Positions 43,365 through 52,117 of a stretch of 64,000 bases of DNA are shown here, piece after piece. The stretch is taken from the NCBI RefSeq assembly GCF_003967015.1, contig NZ_AP017560.1, forward strand, positions 1,984,001 through 2,048,000, given 5' to 3'. The position numbers and the translations under genes are program-made. This DNA comes from Pseudanabaena sp. ABRG5-3 (GTDB taxonomy: Bacteria > Cyanobacteriota > Cyanobacteriia > Pseudanabaenales > Pseudanabaenaceae). Position 1 is the stretch's first letter; each line of letters opens with the position of its first letter. A model generated the notes under the pieces. The model did no database searches. It saw only the letters and a list, made by a program, of their open reading frames with translations, and had not been told where the DNA came from.

Positions 43365-43490
43365 CATGATCGCGGTAATCAAGAAGTCTTTGAGTATGAG
43401 TTAGAAAATGGCGATCGCCTTCAAGCTACTAAGGATCATAAGTTCATGACTACTGATAGTGAGATGAAAAGCGATCGCAAAATTTTTTGA
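43365..43490 (+). pseudogene. Relic of the N-terminal half of a DnaE split intein, copy 2
   Basis: A second decayed copy, homologous to 39506-39700. The frame gives [17 protein letters not shown] and [14 protein letters not shown] before a frameshift or stop at 43488, after which IFER-like sequence continues out of frame. It preserves HDRG, which copy 1 has lost, and the block B TxxH. It lies in the 339-nt gap between the STAND gene and the cyclotransferase gene. Neither copy carries the Cys1 region. Confidence 0.88.
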
Positions 43491-43518
43491 GCGGAGTTTC
43501 TATGAGGTTCCTATAAAT

Positions 43519-44094
43519 TTAGCCACATTCTTGATAGTTATAGGACTGTAACTTGTAAATGTGATAGAACAATTGCCAAAAGTACTTCTCGGTCAAGCCG
43601 CAAGTAGATGCACCACGCAGTACCACATTGGAATACCAATCATTCGGCGCAAGTTCGCGAGCAAGCTTATTAACAACGCTATAGGTTCTCACATTTGGAT
43701 AAACCTTGTCATCAACAGTGACAGTGATCAACTCATGTTGATAGCCACCGTGCGATACATCTTCACGAATATCCAAGCGATCGCTTAGACGCATCGGTAA
43801 GCAATATAAAACCCCTTCTACATAGGAATTGGGATCTTTAACAATATCTAAGCAACCACAACCACGATGAGGCGATCGATAGTAAAAACCAAGTTTATAA
43901 CCACTTAAACGCGCCACACCAACAACATAGTTATGGGTTGGCTCACCCAGAGTTCTCTTTAAATCCACAGGACACATACAGGAACCGTAAGCAAAGTAGT
44001 AAAACATCGGCTCAGATTGACGACATAACTCCGAATCAGGACTTGCTGAAGTCTGTAACTGTTGTATCTGCTGTGATTTAAGCGAATCTACCAT
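43519..44094 (-). CDS. Gamma-glutamylcyclotransferase-like protein
   Basis: A 191-residue (or 162, starting at the MFYYFAYGS ATG at 44007) member of the gamma-glutamylcyclotransferase fold. The substrate-binding YGSNL motif is YGSCM here. REDVSHGGYQHELITV supplies the usual acidic residue, and VEGVLYCLP is typical. Unusually, nine cysteines are present. It would act on gamma-glutamyl compounds or related amides; this is inference. Confidence 0.85.
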   Translation of the reverse strand: MVDSLKSQQIQQLQTSASPDSELCRQSEPMFYYFAYGSCMCPVDLKRTLGEPTHNYVVGVARLSGYKLGFYYRSPHRGCGCLDIVKDPNSYVEGVLYCLPMRLSDRLDIREDVSHGGYQHELITVTVDDKVYPNVRTYSVVNKLARELAPNDWYSNVVLRGASTCGLTEKYFWQLFYHIYKLQSYNYQECG

Positions 44095-44214
44095 ATCTGT
44101 TGCTTGGCAAAAACTATTGAGTATTCTGGGATACTTACAAGAAGTATAGGGCTTTGTGTATGCTCATCTAATGATTTTGATAACTGAGTATGTCGCACAT
44201 AATTAGAAAAAAAT

Positions 44215-45429
44215 ATGCCTGAGTATACAAAACAAGATTCAGGGCTAGAAAATTCCTTGGATGATCAAGTTCAGGAAACTCAGTTAGCTAAAAAACCTTC
44301 CCTATGGGATTTAGCGATAGTCTTTAGCAAGTTGGGGACGATCGCCTTCGGAGGTCCTGCTGCCCATATTGCTCAGATTGATTTAGAGGTAGTCCAAAAT
44401 CGTCGCTGGCTCAGTCGAGACAAGCTATTGGACATGTTAAGTATTAGCAATTTAATCCCTGGACCAAACTCAACGGAGTTAGCAATCCATGTGGGTTTAG
44501 AACAAGCAGGATGGCAAGGGGCAATCGTAGCGGGAGCTTGCTTTATCATTCCTGCGATGCTGTTGGTATGGGGATTAGCAATTATTTATATGGAATACCA
44601 AACAGTTCCTGCGGTTGGTTGGCTGCTGTATGGAGTCAAACCTGTAATTATTGCGATTATTGTTCAAGCGCTATGGAAGCTAGGAAAATCAGCATTAAAA
44701 AACATCCCAACTTGGTGCATAGGAATTTTCGTTTTAGGTTTATATTTTCTCAAAATCAATGAAATTGTGCTGATGCTAGGGGCAGGTGTTGCTGTTAGTC
44801 TAGTAAGTAATTTATCTAAAGAAAATTCTAAATCCTTCTCAATCTTCCTTTTTCCCTTTTCCTCTTTTCCCTTAGGAGCGATCGCTACTGAAGCCCATTC
44901 TAAAACTTGGACAGCCGTATTTCTCAGCTTTCTCAAAATTGGCGCTGTTCTCTATGGTGGTGGTTATGTATTGTTAGCCTTTGTGCAGCAAGAGTTTGTC
45001 GATCGCACCCATTGGCTAACTTCACAACAGTTACTCGATGCTGTGGCGATCGGGCAATTTACCCCCGGTCCAGTATTAACCACAGCTACGTTTATCGGTT
45101 ACATCTTGGCAGGGCATTTGGGCGCGATCGCGGCAACGATTGGAATTTTTTTGCCCGCATTTATTCTCGTTCCTGCCATCAATCCCTTTGTCTCCCAACT
45201 ACGCAAATCTCCTTGGACAGCAGGTTTCTTAGATGGAGTGAATGCAGCTTCCATTGGTTTGATGGCAGCCGTAGCTTGGGAGCTAGGACGTGGCACTTTG
45301 ATTGATATTTGGACAGTTGTAGTTGCGATCGCCAGTCTTGCTATTCTTCTCAAGTTCCCCAAAATCAATTCAGCTTGGCTAGTAATTGCTGGCGGTGCGA
45401 TCGGTTGGCTGCTTAAATTTAATCAATAA
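44215..45429 (+). CDS. chrA: Chromate transporter
   Basis: A 404-residue membrane protein of the CHR family with two homologous halves. Half 1 contains KLGTIAFGGPAAHIAQI and NLIPGPNSTELA. Half 2 contains KIGAVLYGGGYVLLAF and GQFTPGPVLTTA. About ten to twelve helices are expected. ChrA expels chromate from the cytoplasm by proton antiport. The gene stands alone. A palindrome follows it. Confidence 0.95.
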   Translation: MPEYTKQDSGLENSLDDQVQETQLAKKPSLWDLAIVFSKLGTIAFGGPAAHIAQIDLEVVQNRRWLSRDKLLDMLSISNLIPGPNSTELAIHVGLEQAGWQGAIVAGACFIIPAMLLVWGLAIIYMEYQTVPAVGWLLYGVKPVIIAIIVQALWKLGKSALKNIPTWCIGIFVLGLYFLKINEIVLMLGAGVAVSLVSNLSKENSKSFSIFLFPFSSFPLGAIATEAHSKTWTAVFLSFLKIGAVLYGGGYVLLAFVQQEFVDRTHWLTSQQLLDAVAIGQFTPGPVLTTATFIGYILAGHLGAIAATIGIFLPAFILVPAINPFVSQLRKSPWTAGFLDGVNAASIGLMAAVAWELGRGTLIDIWTVVVAIASLAILLKFPKINSAWLVIAGGAIGWLLKFNQ

Positions 45430-45433
45430 AAGG

Positions 45434-45468
45434 TAATGATGTCCTGCGCTCCGCACAGGACATCATTA
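45434..45468. repeat. Palindrome after chrA, loop TCC
   Basis: Thirteen-bp perfect outer arms (taatgatgtcctg/caggacatcatta) plus two inner pairs and one C-A mismatch. It lies 4 nt after the chrA stop and may serve as a 3' hairpin. Confidence 0.85.
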
Positions 45469-45524
45469 GCCAACGCTATACTAAACAAAGCAAATTATTC
45501 AATTTTGCGGTTGAGGTCAATTTT

Positions 45525-46250
45525 ATGGTTCTCCAAGTCTCACCCATTAAAATAGAGCCAAACATTACTTGGCAAGCTTTACCTGCCGACTTCGTATTAC
45601 CTGATGATCCTGTGGAAAATATTCAACAACCGATTTTGGCTGCGGCTCTCACCGATGCGTTAGGAGCCGCAGGACTAATTCGACCAGAAATGCTGATTGG
45701 TTCTAACTTTGGTTTAGTTGCTTCGGTAAATTCACGAACTATTGTTAAAGCCCCTGATTGGTTCTATGTGCCTAAGGTTTATCCCATTAGCGAAGAATTT
45801 ACTCGGCGTAGTTATACCCCAAATCTAGAAGGTGAACCTGTAGCGATTGCGATGGAGTTTCTCTCAGAGACAGAGGGAGGGGAACTTTCGATCAGGGCAA
45901 CGCCTCCCTATGGCAAGCTTTATTTTTACGAAAGGATTTTGCAAGTACCGACCTATGTTATTTACGATCCTGCTGTCTCAAGTTTAGAAGTACGATGCTT
46001 ACAAAATGGTTGTTATGTACTGCAAGAGCCTAATACTCAAGGACAGGTATGGATTCCAGAATTAGAACTATTTCTAGGAATCTGGTCAGGAACGAGGTTA
46101 GGGCAGTCGATAAATTGGCTGCGTTGGTACGATCGCTCTGGCAAGTTGCTATTATGGAGCGCTGAACAAGTAGAACAAGAACGGCAAAGAGCCGAAATAC
46201 TAGCAGCGAAGTTACGTGAACTCGGTGTTGATCCCGATACTTTGACTTAA
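45525..46250 (+). CDS. Uma2-family nuclease-fold protein, copy 3
   Basis: A 241-residue Uma2 protein with KAPDWFYVPK and VAIAMEFLSETEGGELS supplying the acidic active-site positions, YGKLYFYERILQVPTYVIYD, and a C-terminal coiled coil (EQVEQERQRAEILAAKLREL) often seen in the family. It ends 7 nt from the convergent dnaG stop. This is the third Uma2 gene in the window. Confidence 0.92.
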   Translation: MVLQVSPIKIEPNITWQALPADFVLPDDPVENIQQPILAAALTDALGAAGLIRPEMLIGSNFGLVASVNSRTIVKAPDWFYVPKVYPISEEFTRRSYTPNLEGEPVAIAMEFLSETEGGELSIRATPPYGKLYFYERILQVPTYVIYDPAVSSLEVRCLQNGCYVLQEPNTQGQVWIPELELFLGIWSGTRLGQSINWLRWYDRSGKLLLWSAEQVEQERQRAEILAAKLRELGVDPDTLT

Positions 46251-46257
46251 ATTAATT

Positions 46258-48222
46258 TTAAAACTCGATAATATTTTTCTCACTTGTGCTAGTACCAGTA
46301 CCAGAAAGATCAAGGTAATTAACTTCTATCTGTTTACGAATTTCGGCTTTACGTTGTCTGGCTTCCTTAATCTTGGCTTGACATTCATAACCAAACTCTG
46401 GATTAGCAATTACATCAACAGTTTGATATTTGCTGAGCCAGTCCTTTTCATGTTTCTCGCACATGATGTATTGAATCTTGGCGATCGCAGTTCTGACAAC
46501 AATTTGCGGACGCAATAAACCGATGCGTGAGTTTTCATCGAGCCAGAGTAAATGCTGCAATTGTTGGGCAACATCTTCCTTCTCGGCACAGAGAATCTGT
46601 AGTTGCTGTACTAAATGATCGGGATATGGTTCCTCGGCAGCAAGGGAAGTTTTGTTTGCTTGGAGCAGATTGAGAATTGTTTGCCAAAGATAGCGATGAT
46701 TAGATTGCGTAAATTCAACATTCTCTTCTTCGGCAATCTCTTGATATAAATAGGCGCGATGTTGGGGGAAATGGAGGTAGATTTGTAAAAGTTGGGTTTC
46801 GGCAATATGTAAGGCGTTGGTGGTAGTGGTTAGAGAAGGTGCAGGCTTATTACTATTCCAGCGTGTATTGCGTAACTGACGGCGGAGATCTTGCTCTAGG
46901 CGCAATGCAAGATAGGAATTTCCTTGGGATAATTTTTGAGCAGAAGTATGGATGTAATGGGTGCGAAAGAAGGAATCAACGGGTAGATTATTTAATAATT
47001 GGGCGATCGCTTGACTACTCTTTTGAAAGCGATCGGCTTGGTTAAGATCCTGCCCTGCAAGGATTTGATCAATCTGCCAATCGAGAAATAGGGGTGCATT
47101 TTTGAGCAAATCTCGATATGCCTCAGCGCTGTGTTGTTTGAGATATTCATCGGCATCTTTGCCATTGGGCATCGTCAACACCCGTAATTGCACCGTGCCG
47201 TTAAAGACTAACTCCTTAAAACCTGCGATCGCCTTTTCTGCTGCTGTAATTCCTGCCTTATCCGCATCGAAGTTTAAAATTACATTTTTCGATTCCGTAT
47301 AGCGCAGTAGTTGCTTCATTTGGTCAGCATTGAGAGCAACACCCATCGTGGCGAGCGCTTGACCAATTCCCGCTTGATGCAAGGCGATCGCATCAAAATA
47401 GCCCTCCACCACAATCGCTTGATCGGATTTGGCAATTTCATCTCGTGCCTTATCCATTGCAAAGAGAACTGTCCCCTTGCTAAAGAGTTCCGTTTCAGGA
47501 GAGTTTAAATATTTGGGTTCCTCATCACCAAGGGATCGCCCACCAAAGGCAATTACCCGACCGCGAGTATCGTGAATGGGAATCATCAAGCGATCGCGAA
47601 AGCGATCGTAAAAGCCATTACCTGTTTTGCGTGGCACGATTAGCCCAGCTTCTTCCACTAACTTCATAGGAATCTGCTTTTGCTGCACTAGATATCCCAT
47701 CAGGGTTTCCCAACCCGCAGGCGCATAACCCAGTTGAAATTTCTGGATTGTCTCTTTGCTCATTTGCCGCTTTTCGGAGAGATAAGCTAGAGCCTCACGC
47801 CCCTGTGGCGCGTACAGTGCATGTTGATAAAAACTTGTCGTTAATGCCATTACCTCGTATAGGCGATCGCGATGGGAAATTTGACGTTGGATTTCCTTCG
47901 CTTTTTCTGGCTCTACAGTTTGAATGGGAACGTTGTAGCGCTTTGCTAAATCTAAAACTACGTCAGAGAACGATCGCTTATCGATCTCCATTAAGAACTT
48001 AACTGCACCACCTGCTGCCCCACAGTTAAAGCAGTGGTACATCTGCCGCGATGGATTGACCGTTAAAGCTGTGGCGTTTGTACCGTTATGAAAAGGGCAA
48101 GCTCCCCGAAAATTTGCTCCACTTTTGCGTAGCACAACCCGCTCAGACACGATATCTACGATGTCTGCCCTTTGACTTACTTGGTCAATAGTATCTTTGT
48201 GGATCTGAAATTGTGCAGACAT
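46258..48222 (-). CDS. dnaG: DNA primase
   Basis: A 654-residue primase that makes RNA primers at the replication fork. An N-terminal CHC2 zinc finger has ligands CPFH at about 41-44 and CFNC at about 64-67. A TOPRIM catalytic domain has VVEGYFDAIA and LNFDADKAG (about 275-330). A C-terminal helicase-binding region follows. Length and order are normal for cyanobacteria. Confidence 0.97.
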   Translation of the reverse strand: MSAQFQIHKDTIDQVSQRADIVDIVSERVVLRKSGANFRGACPFHNGTNATALTVNPSRQMYHCFNCGAAGGAVKFLMEIDKRSFSDVVLDLAKRYNVPIQTVEPEKAKEIQRQISHRDRLYEVMALTTSFYQHALYAPQGREALAYLSEKRQMSKETIQKFQLGYAPAGWETLMGYLVQQKQIPMKLVEEAGLIVPRKTGNGFYDRFRDRLMIPIHDTRGRVIAFGGRSLGDEEPKYLNSPETELFSKGTVLFAMDKARDEIAKSDQAIVVEGYFDAIALHQAGIGQALATMGVALNADQMKQLLRYTESKNVILNFDADKAGITAAEKAIAGFKELVFNGTVQLRVLTMPNGKDADEYLKQHSAEAYRDLLKNAPLFLDWQIDQILAGQDLNQADRFQKSSQAIAQLLNNLPVDSFFRTHYIHTSAQKLSQGNSYLALRLEQDLRRQLRNTRWNSNKPAPSLTTTTNALHIAETQLLQIYLHFPQHRAYLYQEIAEEENVEFTQSNHRYLWQTILNLLQANKTSLAAEEPYPDHLVQQLQILCAEKEDVAQQLQHLLWLDENSRIGLLRPQIVVRTAIAKIQYIMCEKHEKDWLSKYQTVDVIANPEFGYECQAKIKEARQRKAEIRKQIEVNYLDLSGTGTSTSEKNIIEF

Positions 48223-48360
48223 GGTCGCGATCGCCTATTTGAAAACCGCAGTTATGCTTTTATTATTTTATCGCAGTCAACATCATAATTTCTGATCCCC
48301 TAAATGGATTGTCCTAAAGATAGTCGGCATTTTGTGACAACCATCTTTTTAAATAGTCCT

Positions 48361-48393
48361 ACAGATGGTTGGTGCGAAGCGCCAACCATCTGT
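48361..48393. repeat. Fifteen-bp palindrome, loop GAA
   Basis: Arms 48361-48375 and 48379-48393 with one G-T pair and apex gcgaagc. It abuts the stop of the minus-strand helicase gene. Confidence 0.9.
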
Positions 48394-51018
48394 TTAAATC
48401 ACTTCATTAACAGGGAAGCGATCTATTAATTGAGCAGCTTGTTTGGCGGCTTGATAAAGCTGTGATGGCAAATTCGGCACATGGGGAATTTGGTATAGCA
48501 AGTCAATGGTGCGGCGCATGAGGCGCACAATATCACCTTCATCAAGATTTGTGTTTTGACATAGCTCTACCCATTCCATTCCTAACGCCCATTGCTCGAC
48601 TAGTCCCGTCAGCTCGTAATCTAACCATGCAGGAATATCGACTAAATGACGACGCTGTACCTGCATCAACTCACGACGGCGATCGCGTAAACCATCGAGG
48701 GCATCTTCAACCGTTGGCGACAATCCAAACTTGATCCAGTTGTCAGGACGACTATTTTCACTAACGATCGCGGCGCAGACAGTAGCAAGATGATGGGGTA
48801 AGAGATTATCTAACTCGCCTGAAATCAGGGCTAGGGCTAACCAAAGTTCATTTTCACCCCGTAATGCGGCGACGACTTGACCTGTTGCTGTCGGCTGCGT
48901 TTCTTGGAGGCAGCCGTAGGATTGCAAGATATTGACTAAGCTCATGAACTCTTGCCAATGTCTCTGTCGGCGTTCATTGACTACCTTTTGCTGAAATTCG
49001 ATTTGGCGTTGCAACTGTTCAAGTCGATTCACTTTTTTGAACACTGCACCGCGATCGCTCATTTTCGAGACAGGATGTTTATCCATTTCCGATTCGATCG
49101 CCATCACTTTTGCCTGTTGCTTGATCACTTCAGGAGCTAAATCTGGATCGGGCAGTGGCGTAATTTTTTGAGCGATCGCTAAACTAGTCTCATCACCATC
49201 AATGGATTGCCCCGGTTTTAATGTCAACTTAGCTGGATATTCGATATCACCATCGAGTAGTAAATCACTACCAACGAGGACAATATCCTTGTAACCTGCC
49301 ACATACCAGCGATTATCACGCCCAAGACAGACAAACCAAGGGAATTGACCAGAACCTTGCACCTTTGCTGCCAGTACCGTATGTACAATCAAGCCTTTAT
49401 TGGTGCGAATCGTCAGCGGTGAACCTGATAATAAATAGGGCGCATAGGATGCTAAATCATGGAGACGAGTCTCTTCAGCTTGTTGGGCAAGAAGCTTGAG
49501 CAGTCGCCGTTCTTCTCGAAGGCGATCGCGCAGTTTGTCATAAACTTCCAATTGTTTCAAATCAACGGAAGCAAGATCCTTTTCTAATTTCGCAATTTGT
49601 TCTATTACCAATTCTAGATTTTGGATTTGGGGGGCAAGATTGAGATCAGCGAGATATTGACCAAAGCTACGTTCTACCAGATCTCTAGCTTGATCGAGGG
49701 AGTGAGTTTGCAGCAAGTTCATTACCATCCCGTAGCTAGGTGCAAACTGGCTCACGAGGGGATCAGCAGAGGATGTGGCAAGATGGGCAGCTTCCTTCGC
49801 ACCTTCAAAGGGAGTTTGCACCGTTACAACATAGCCAACTTCATCCATCCCTCTTCGTCCTGCTCGTCCTGCCATTTGCAGAAACTCTGAAGCGGTAAGT
49901 AACCGATGTCCGCGATCGGTACGTTTGGAAATACTGGAAATCACTGTAGTTCTAGCGGGCATATTAATTCCTGCAGCCAGAGTTTCCGTCGCGAATACAA
50001 CTTTAATTAGCCCTTGTTGAAATAATTCTTCGACAAAGCCTTTCCATGCAGGTAAAATTCCCGCGTGATGGGCAGCAATGCCACGGTAGAGGGCATCAAT
50101 ATGTAGGGGTTTACCAATTTCAGGATTCGCGGCGATGAAGGCATCAATTTGAGGTTTGAGGCGTATTGACTCTTCAGCATTAACAAGGGAAACATTGCCT
50201 AAATCTGTTACGGATTTATCGCAACCCCGACGGCTAAAGATGAAGTAAATTGCGGGGAGCATATCCCGCTGACGTAGATGGGAAATGACAGCTCCGATCG
50301 CAGGGACAATTTTATGTCTTTCTTCTTTAGTGGGTGGTTTATTGGTGAGAGGCTTAAGGCGCGGATTAATTTTTTGATTGGAACTATCTAACAGAGGGAA
50401 GAAACCTTTGCTATTACAGAACGAATGTTGTAGGGGAACTGGTCGAAAATCTGAATAGATTAATTCTGTATCCCCATGTACTTTATGAATCCAGTCGGTT
50501 AGTTGTTGGCTATTTGCCACGGTTGCTGAGAGTGCCACCAACTGTACTTCCGCAGGACAATACACAATGGATTCTTCCCAAACTGTACCGCGTTGGCGAT
50601 CATTCATGTAGTGACATTCATCCAGTACTACCACTTCTACGCCTGTGAGGGAAGTACCCACTTCACCAATGGGAGTGCCATAGAGCATGTTCCGAAAGAT
50701 CTCGGTGGTCATCACCAAAATCGGCGCATCACGATTTACAGAGGTATCGCCCGTTAGCAAGCCCACATTGTTCTCTCCAAACTGTTGCCGAAAATCGCGC
50801 AATTTCTGATTGGACAGGGCTTTGAGAGGAGTAGTATAAAAAACGCGCCGATTGCCTGCTAGTGCGGCATGGATAGCATATTCGCCGATTAAGGTTTTTC
50901 CTGAACCAGTGGGCGCACAAACAACGACCGACTTACCTGCTTGCAAGGCGGCGATCGCCTGTAACTGAAACTGGTCAAGTTGAAATGGATATAGTTCTTG
51001 TGGGTCTAATGCTTGCAC
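48394..51018 (-). CDS. Ski2/Mtr4-like DExH RNA helicase
   Basis: An 874-residue helicase. Walker A APTGSGKT (about 35-42), DEAD-box variant DECH, SAT in ALSATVANS and QMAGRAGRRGMD are present, followed by a C-terminal DSHCT-like domain. Related proteins include yeast Ski2/Mtr4, which feed RNA to exosome-type nucleases, and plant ISE2. Cyanobacterial orthologues probably act in RNA processing. It is single-copy here and monocistronic. Confidence 0.95.
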   Translation of the reverse strand: MQALDPQELYPFQLDQFQLQAIAALQAGKSVVVCAPTGSGKTLIGEYAIHAALAGNRRVFYTTPLKALSNQKLRDFRQQFGENNVGLLTGDTSVNRDAPILVMTTEIFRNMLYGTPIGEVGTSLTGVEVVVLDECHYMNDRQRGTVWEESIVYCPAEVQLVALSATVANSQQLTDWIHKVHGDTELIYSDFRPVPLQHSFCNSKGFFPLLDSSNQKINPRLKPLTNKPPTKEERHKIVPAIGAVISHLRQRDMLPAIYFIFSRRGCDKSVTDLGNVSLVNAEESIRLKPQIDAFIAANPEIGKPLHIDALYRGIAAHHAGILPAWKGFVEELFQQGLIKVVFATETLAAGINMPARTTVISSISKRTDRGHRLLTASEFLQMAGRAGRRGMDEVGYVVTVQTPFEGAKEAAHLATSSADPLVSQFAPSYGMVMNLLQTHSLDQARDLVERSFGQYLADLNLAPQIQNLELVIEQIAKLEKDLASVDLKQLEVYDKLRDRLREERRLLKLLAQQAEETRLHDLASYAPYLLSGSPLTIRTNKGLIVHTVLAAKVQGSGQFPWFVCLGRDNRWYVAGYKDIVLVGSDLLLDGDIEYPAKLTLKPGQSIDGDETSLAIAQKITPLPDPDLAPEVIKQQAKVMAIESEMDKHPVSKMSDRGAVFKKVNRLEQLQRQIEFQQKVVNERRQRHWQEFMSLVNILQSYGCLQETQPTATGQVVAALRGENELWLALALISGELDNLLPHHLATVCAAIVSENSRPDNWIKFGLSPTVEDALDGLRDRRRELMQVQRRHLVDIPAWLDYELTGLVEQWALGMEWVELCQNTNLDEGDIVRLMRRTIDLLYQIPHVPNLPSQLYQAAKQAAQLIDRFPVNEVI

Positions 51019-51340
51019 GCACTTCTGCCTGAGTAAATATACTTGAGTCTGATTCTATCTTTTCGCTAATTACGGTGCTGGGCGTAGCAATTAACGAAAA
51101 TTTAAAGATTGAGCGAGTTGCAAGTGACGGTAAATACTTGCTTAGCCTTCTATAGTATCCCATTGCTTAGAATTGCCAAAACTAATACCAATAGGACTGT
51201 AGGTAGCTGGGCGCAATTAAATATAAAAAACCAAAACCTGTAGCGCACACTGCGCGTGTGCTACAGGTTTTGGCTCTATTTTTTAATTATGCCTAGCTAC
51301 TTATTCTTTAGCCCGCTCTAGCCAAATTTTGTTTAGGGAC
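51019..51340. other. 322-nt gap with long imperfect palindrome
   Basis: Contains no gene I can support. It is dominated by an imperfect palindrome from 51203 to 51300, from gtagctgg to cctagctac. The inner arms (ccaaaacctgtagc/gctacaggttttgg, 51231-51244 and 51260-51273) enclose a GC-rich centre, while the outer AT-rich arms are more diverged. Confidence 0.7.
51203..51300. repeat. Long imperfect palindrome after the helicase gene promoter region
   Basis: Ninety-eight bp whose two halves pair imperfectly. Fourteen-bp inner arms are perfect and outer ends gtagctgggc/gcctagctac differ by one G-T pair. Unlike most other palindromes here it has a larger centre and bulges. Confidence 0.75.
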
Positions 51341-52054
51341 TTAAGGCTTGCCGATCTCCTTGAGGACAATATTATATTGTTCTAAATCACCTTGCTGCTT
51401 AAAGAGTTCAGCAGCTTTTTTTAAGTCTGATTTTTCTCCCTGTCTATCTTTTAAGTTAGATTTGGCTAAACCACGATTGTAGTAGGCGGCAGCAGCACTT
51501 CTAATTCCCCAATTGCGATCAATCTTCAGTGCTTCGTTATAGTCAGCGATCGCTCCTTTAGGATCACCTAAGGTATATTTCGCGACTCCGCGATTATAGT
51601 AGGCAAGCGCAAAGTCGGGCTTAAGGCGAATCGCTTCATTCCAGTCTGCGATCGCACCTTGATAATCTTTTAAGGTGTACTTTACTAAGCCGCGATCGCC
51701 ATAGGCTTTAGCATCATCAAGTGGAGAGCTGATCGCTTGCTTGTGATCATCCTTCTTGGCAGATTCGCGATTGTAAGCGTCAAGGAAATATTCAGGGTTG
51801 AGCCTGATCGCATCACTCCAGTCTGCGATCGCGCCTTTATAATCTTTCTTCGCAGCTTTTTCGCTACCACTGTTAGCTAGGGATTGGGCTTTGCTATCTT
51901 TATCGGACTTGGGTGTTGGGGCAATCTCACTTTTTGGATTTAATGCAGGATTGTCCGTCTTTGGTTGGAGTAGAAAATAGGTTACTGCTGCCAAGCCACC
52001 AACGAGCAGAAAGGCAACTATGAAAACTACAATTTTTTGATTACTTTTTGCCAT
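51341..52054 (-). CDS. Membrane-anchored TPR protein
   Basis: A 237-residue protein with an N-terminal membrane anchor (VVFIVAFLLVGGLAAVTYFLL, about residues 8-28) and a serine-rich linker. Three or more TPRs follow (AIADWNEAIRLKPDFALAYY, AIADYNEALKID). It starts 64 nt downstream of the adenylate cyclase gene on the same strand and is probably its operon partner. The role is likely scaffolding. Confidence 0.9.
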   Translation of the reverse strand: MAKSNQKIVVFIVAFLLVGGLAAVTYFLLQPKTDNPALNPKSEIAPTPKSDKDSKAQSLANSGSEKAAKKDYKGAIADWSDAIRLNPEYFLDAYNRESAKKDDHKQAISSPLDDAKAYGDRGLVKYTLKDYQGAIADWNEAIRLKPDFALAYYNRGVAKYTLGDPKGAIADYNEALKIDRNWGIRSAAAAYYNRGLAKSNLKDRQGEKSDLKKAAELFKQQGDLEQYNIVLKEIGKP

Positions 52055-52117
52055 AGCTTGAGATTAATGAGGCGAAGCGATTATTGAGTTGTTTTAGAAG
52101 ATGATCCAGTGCATCAT

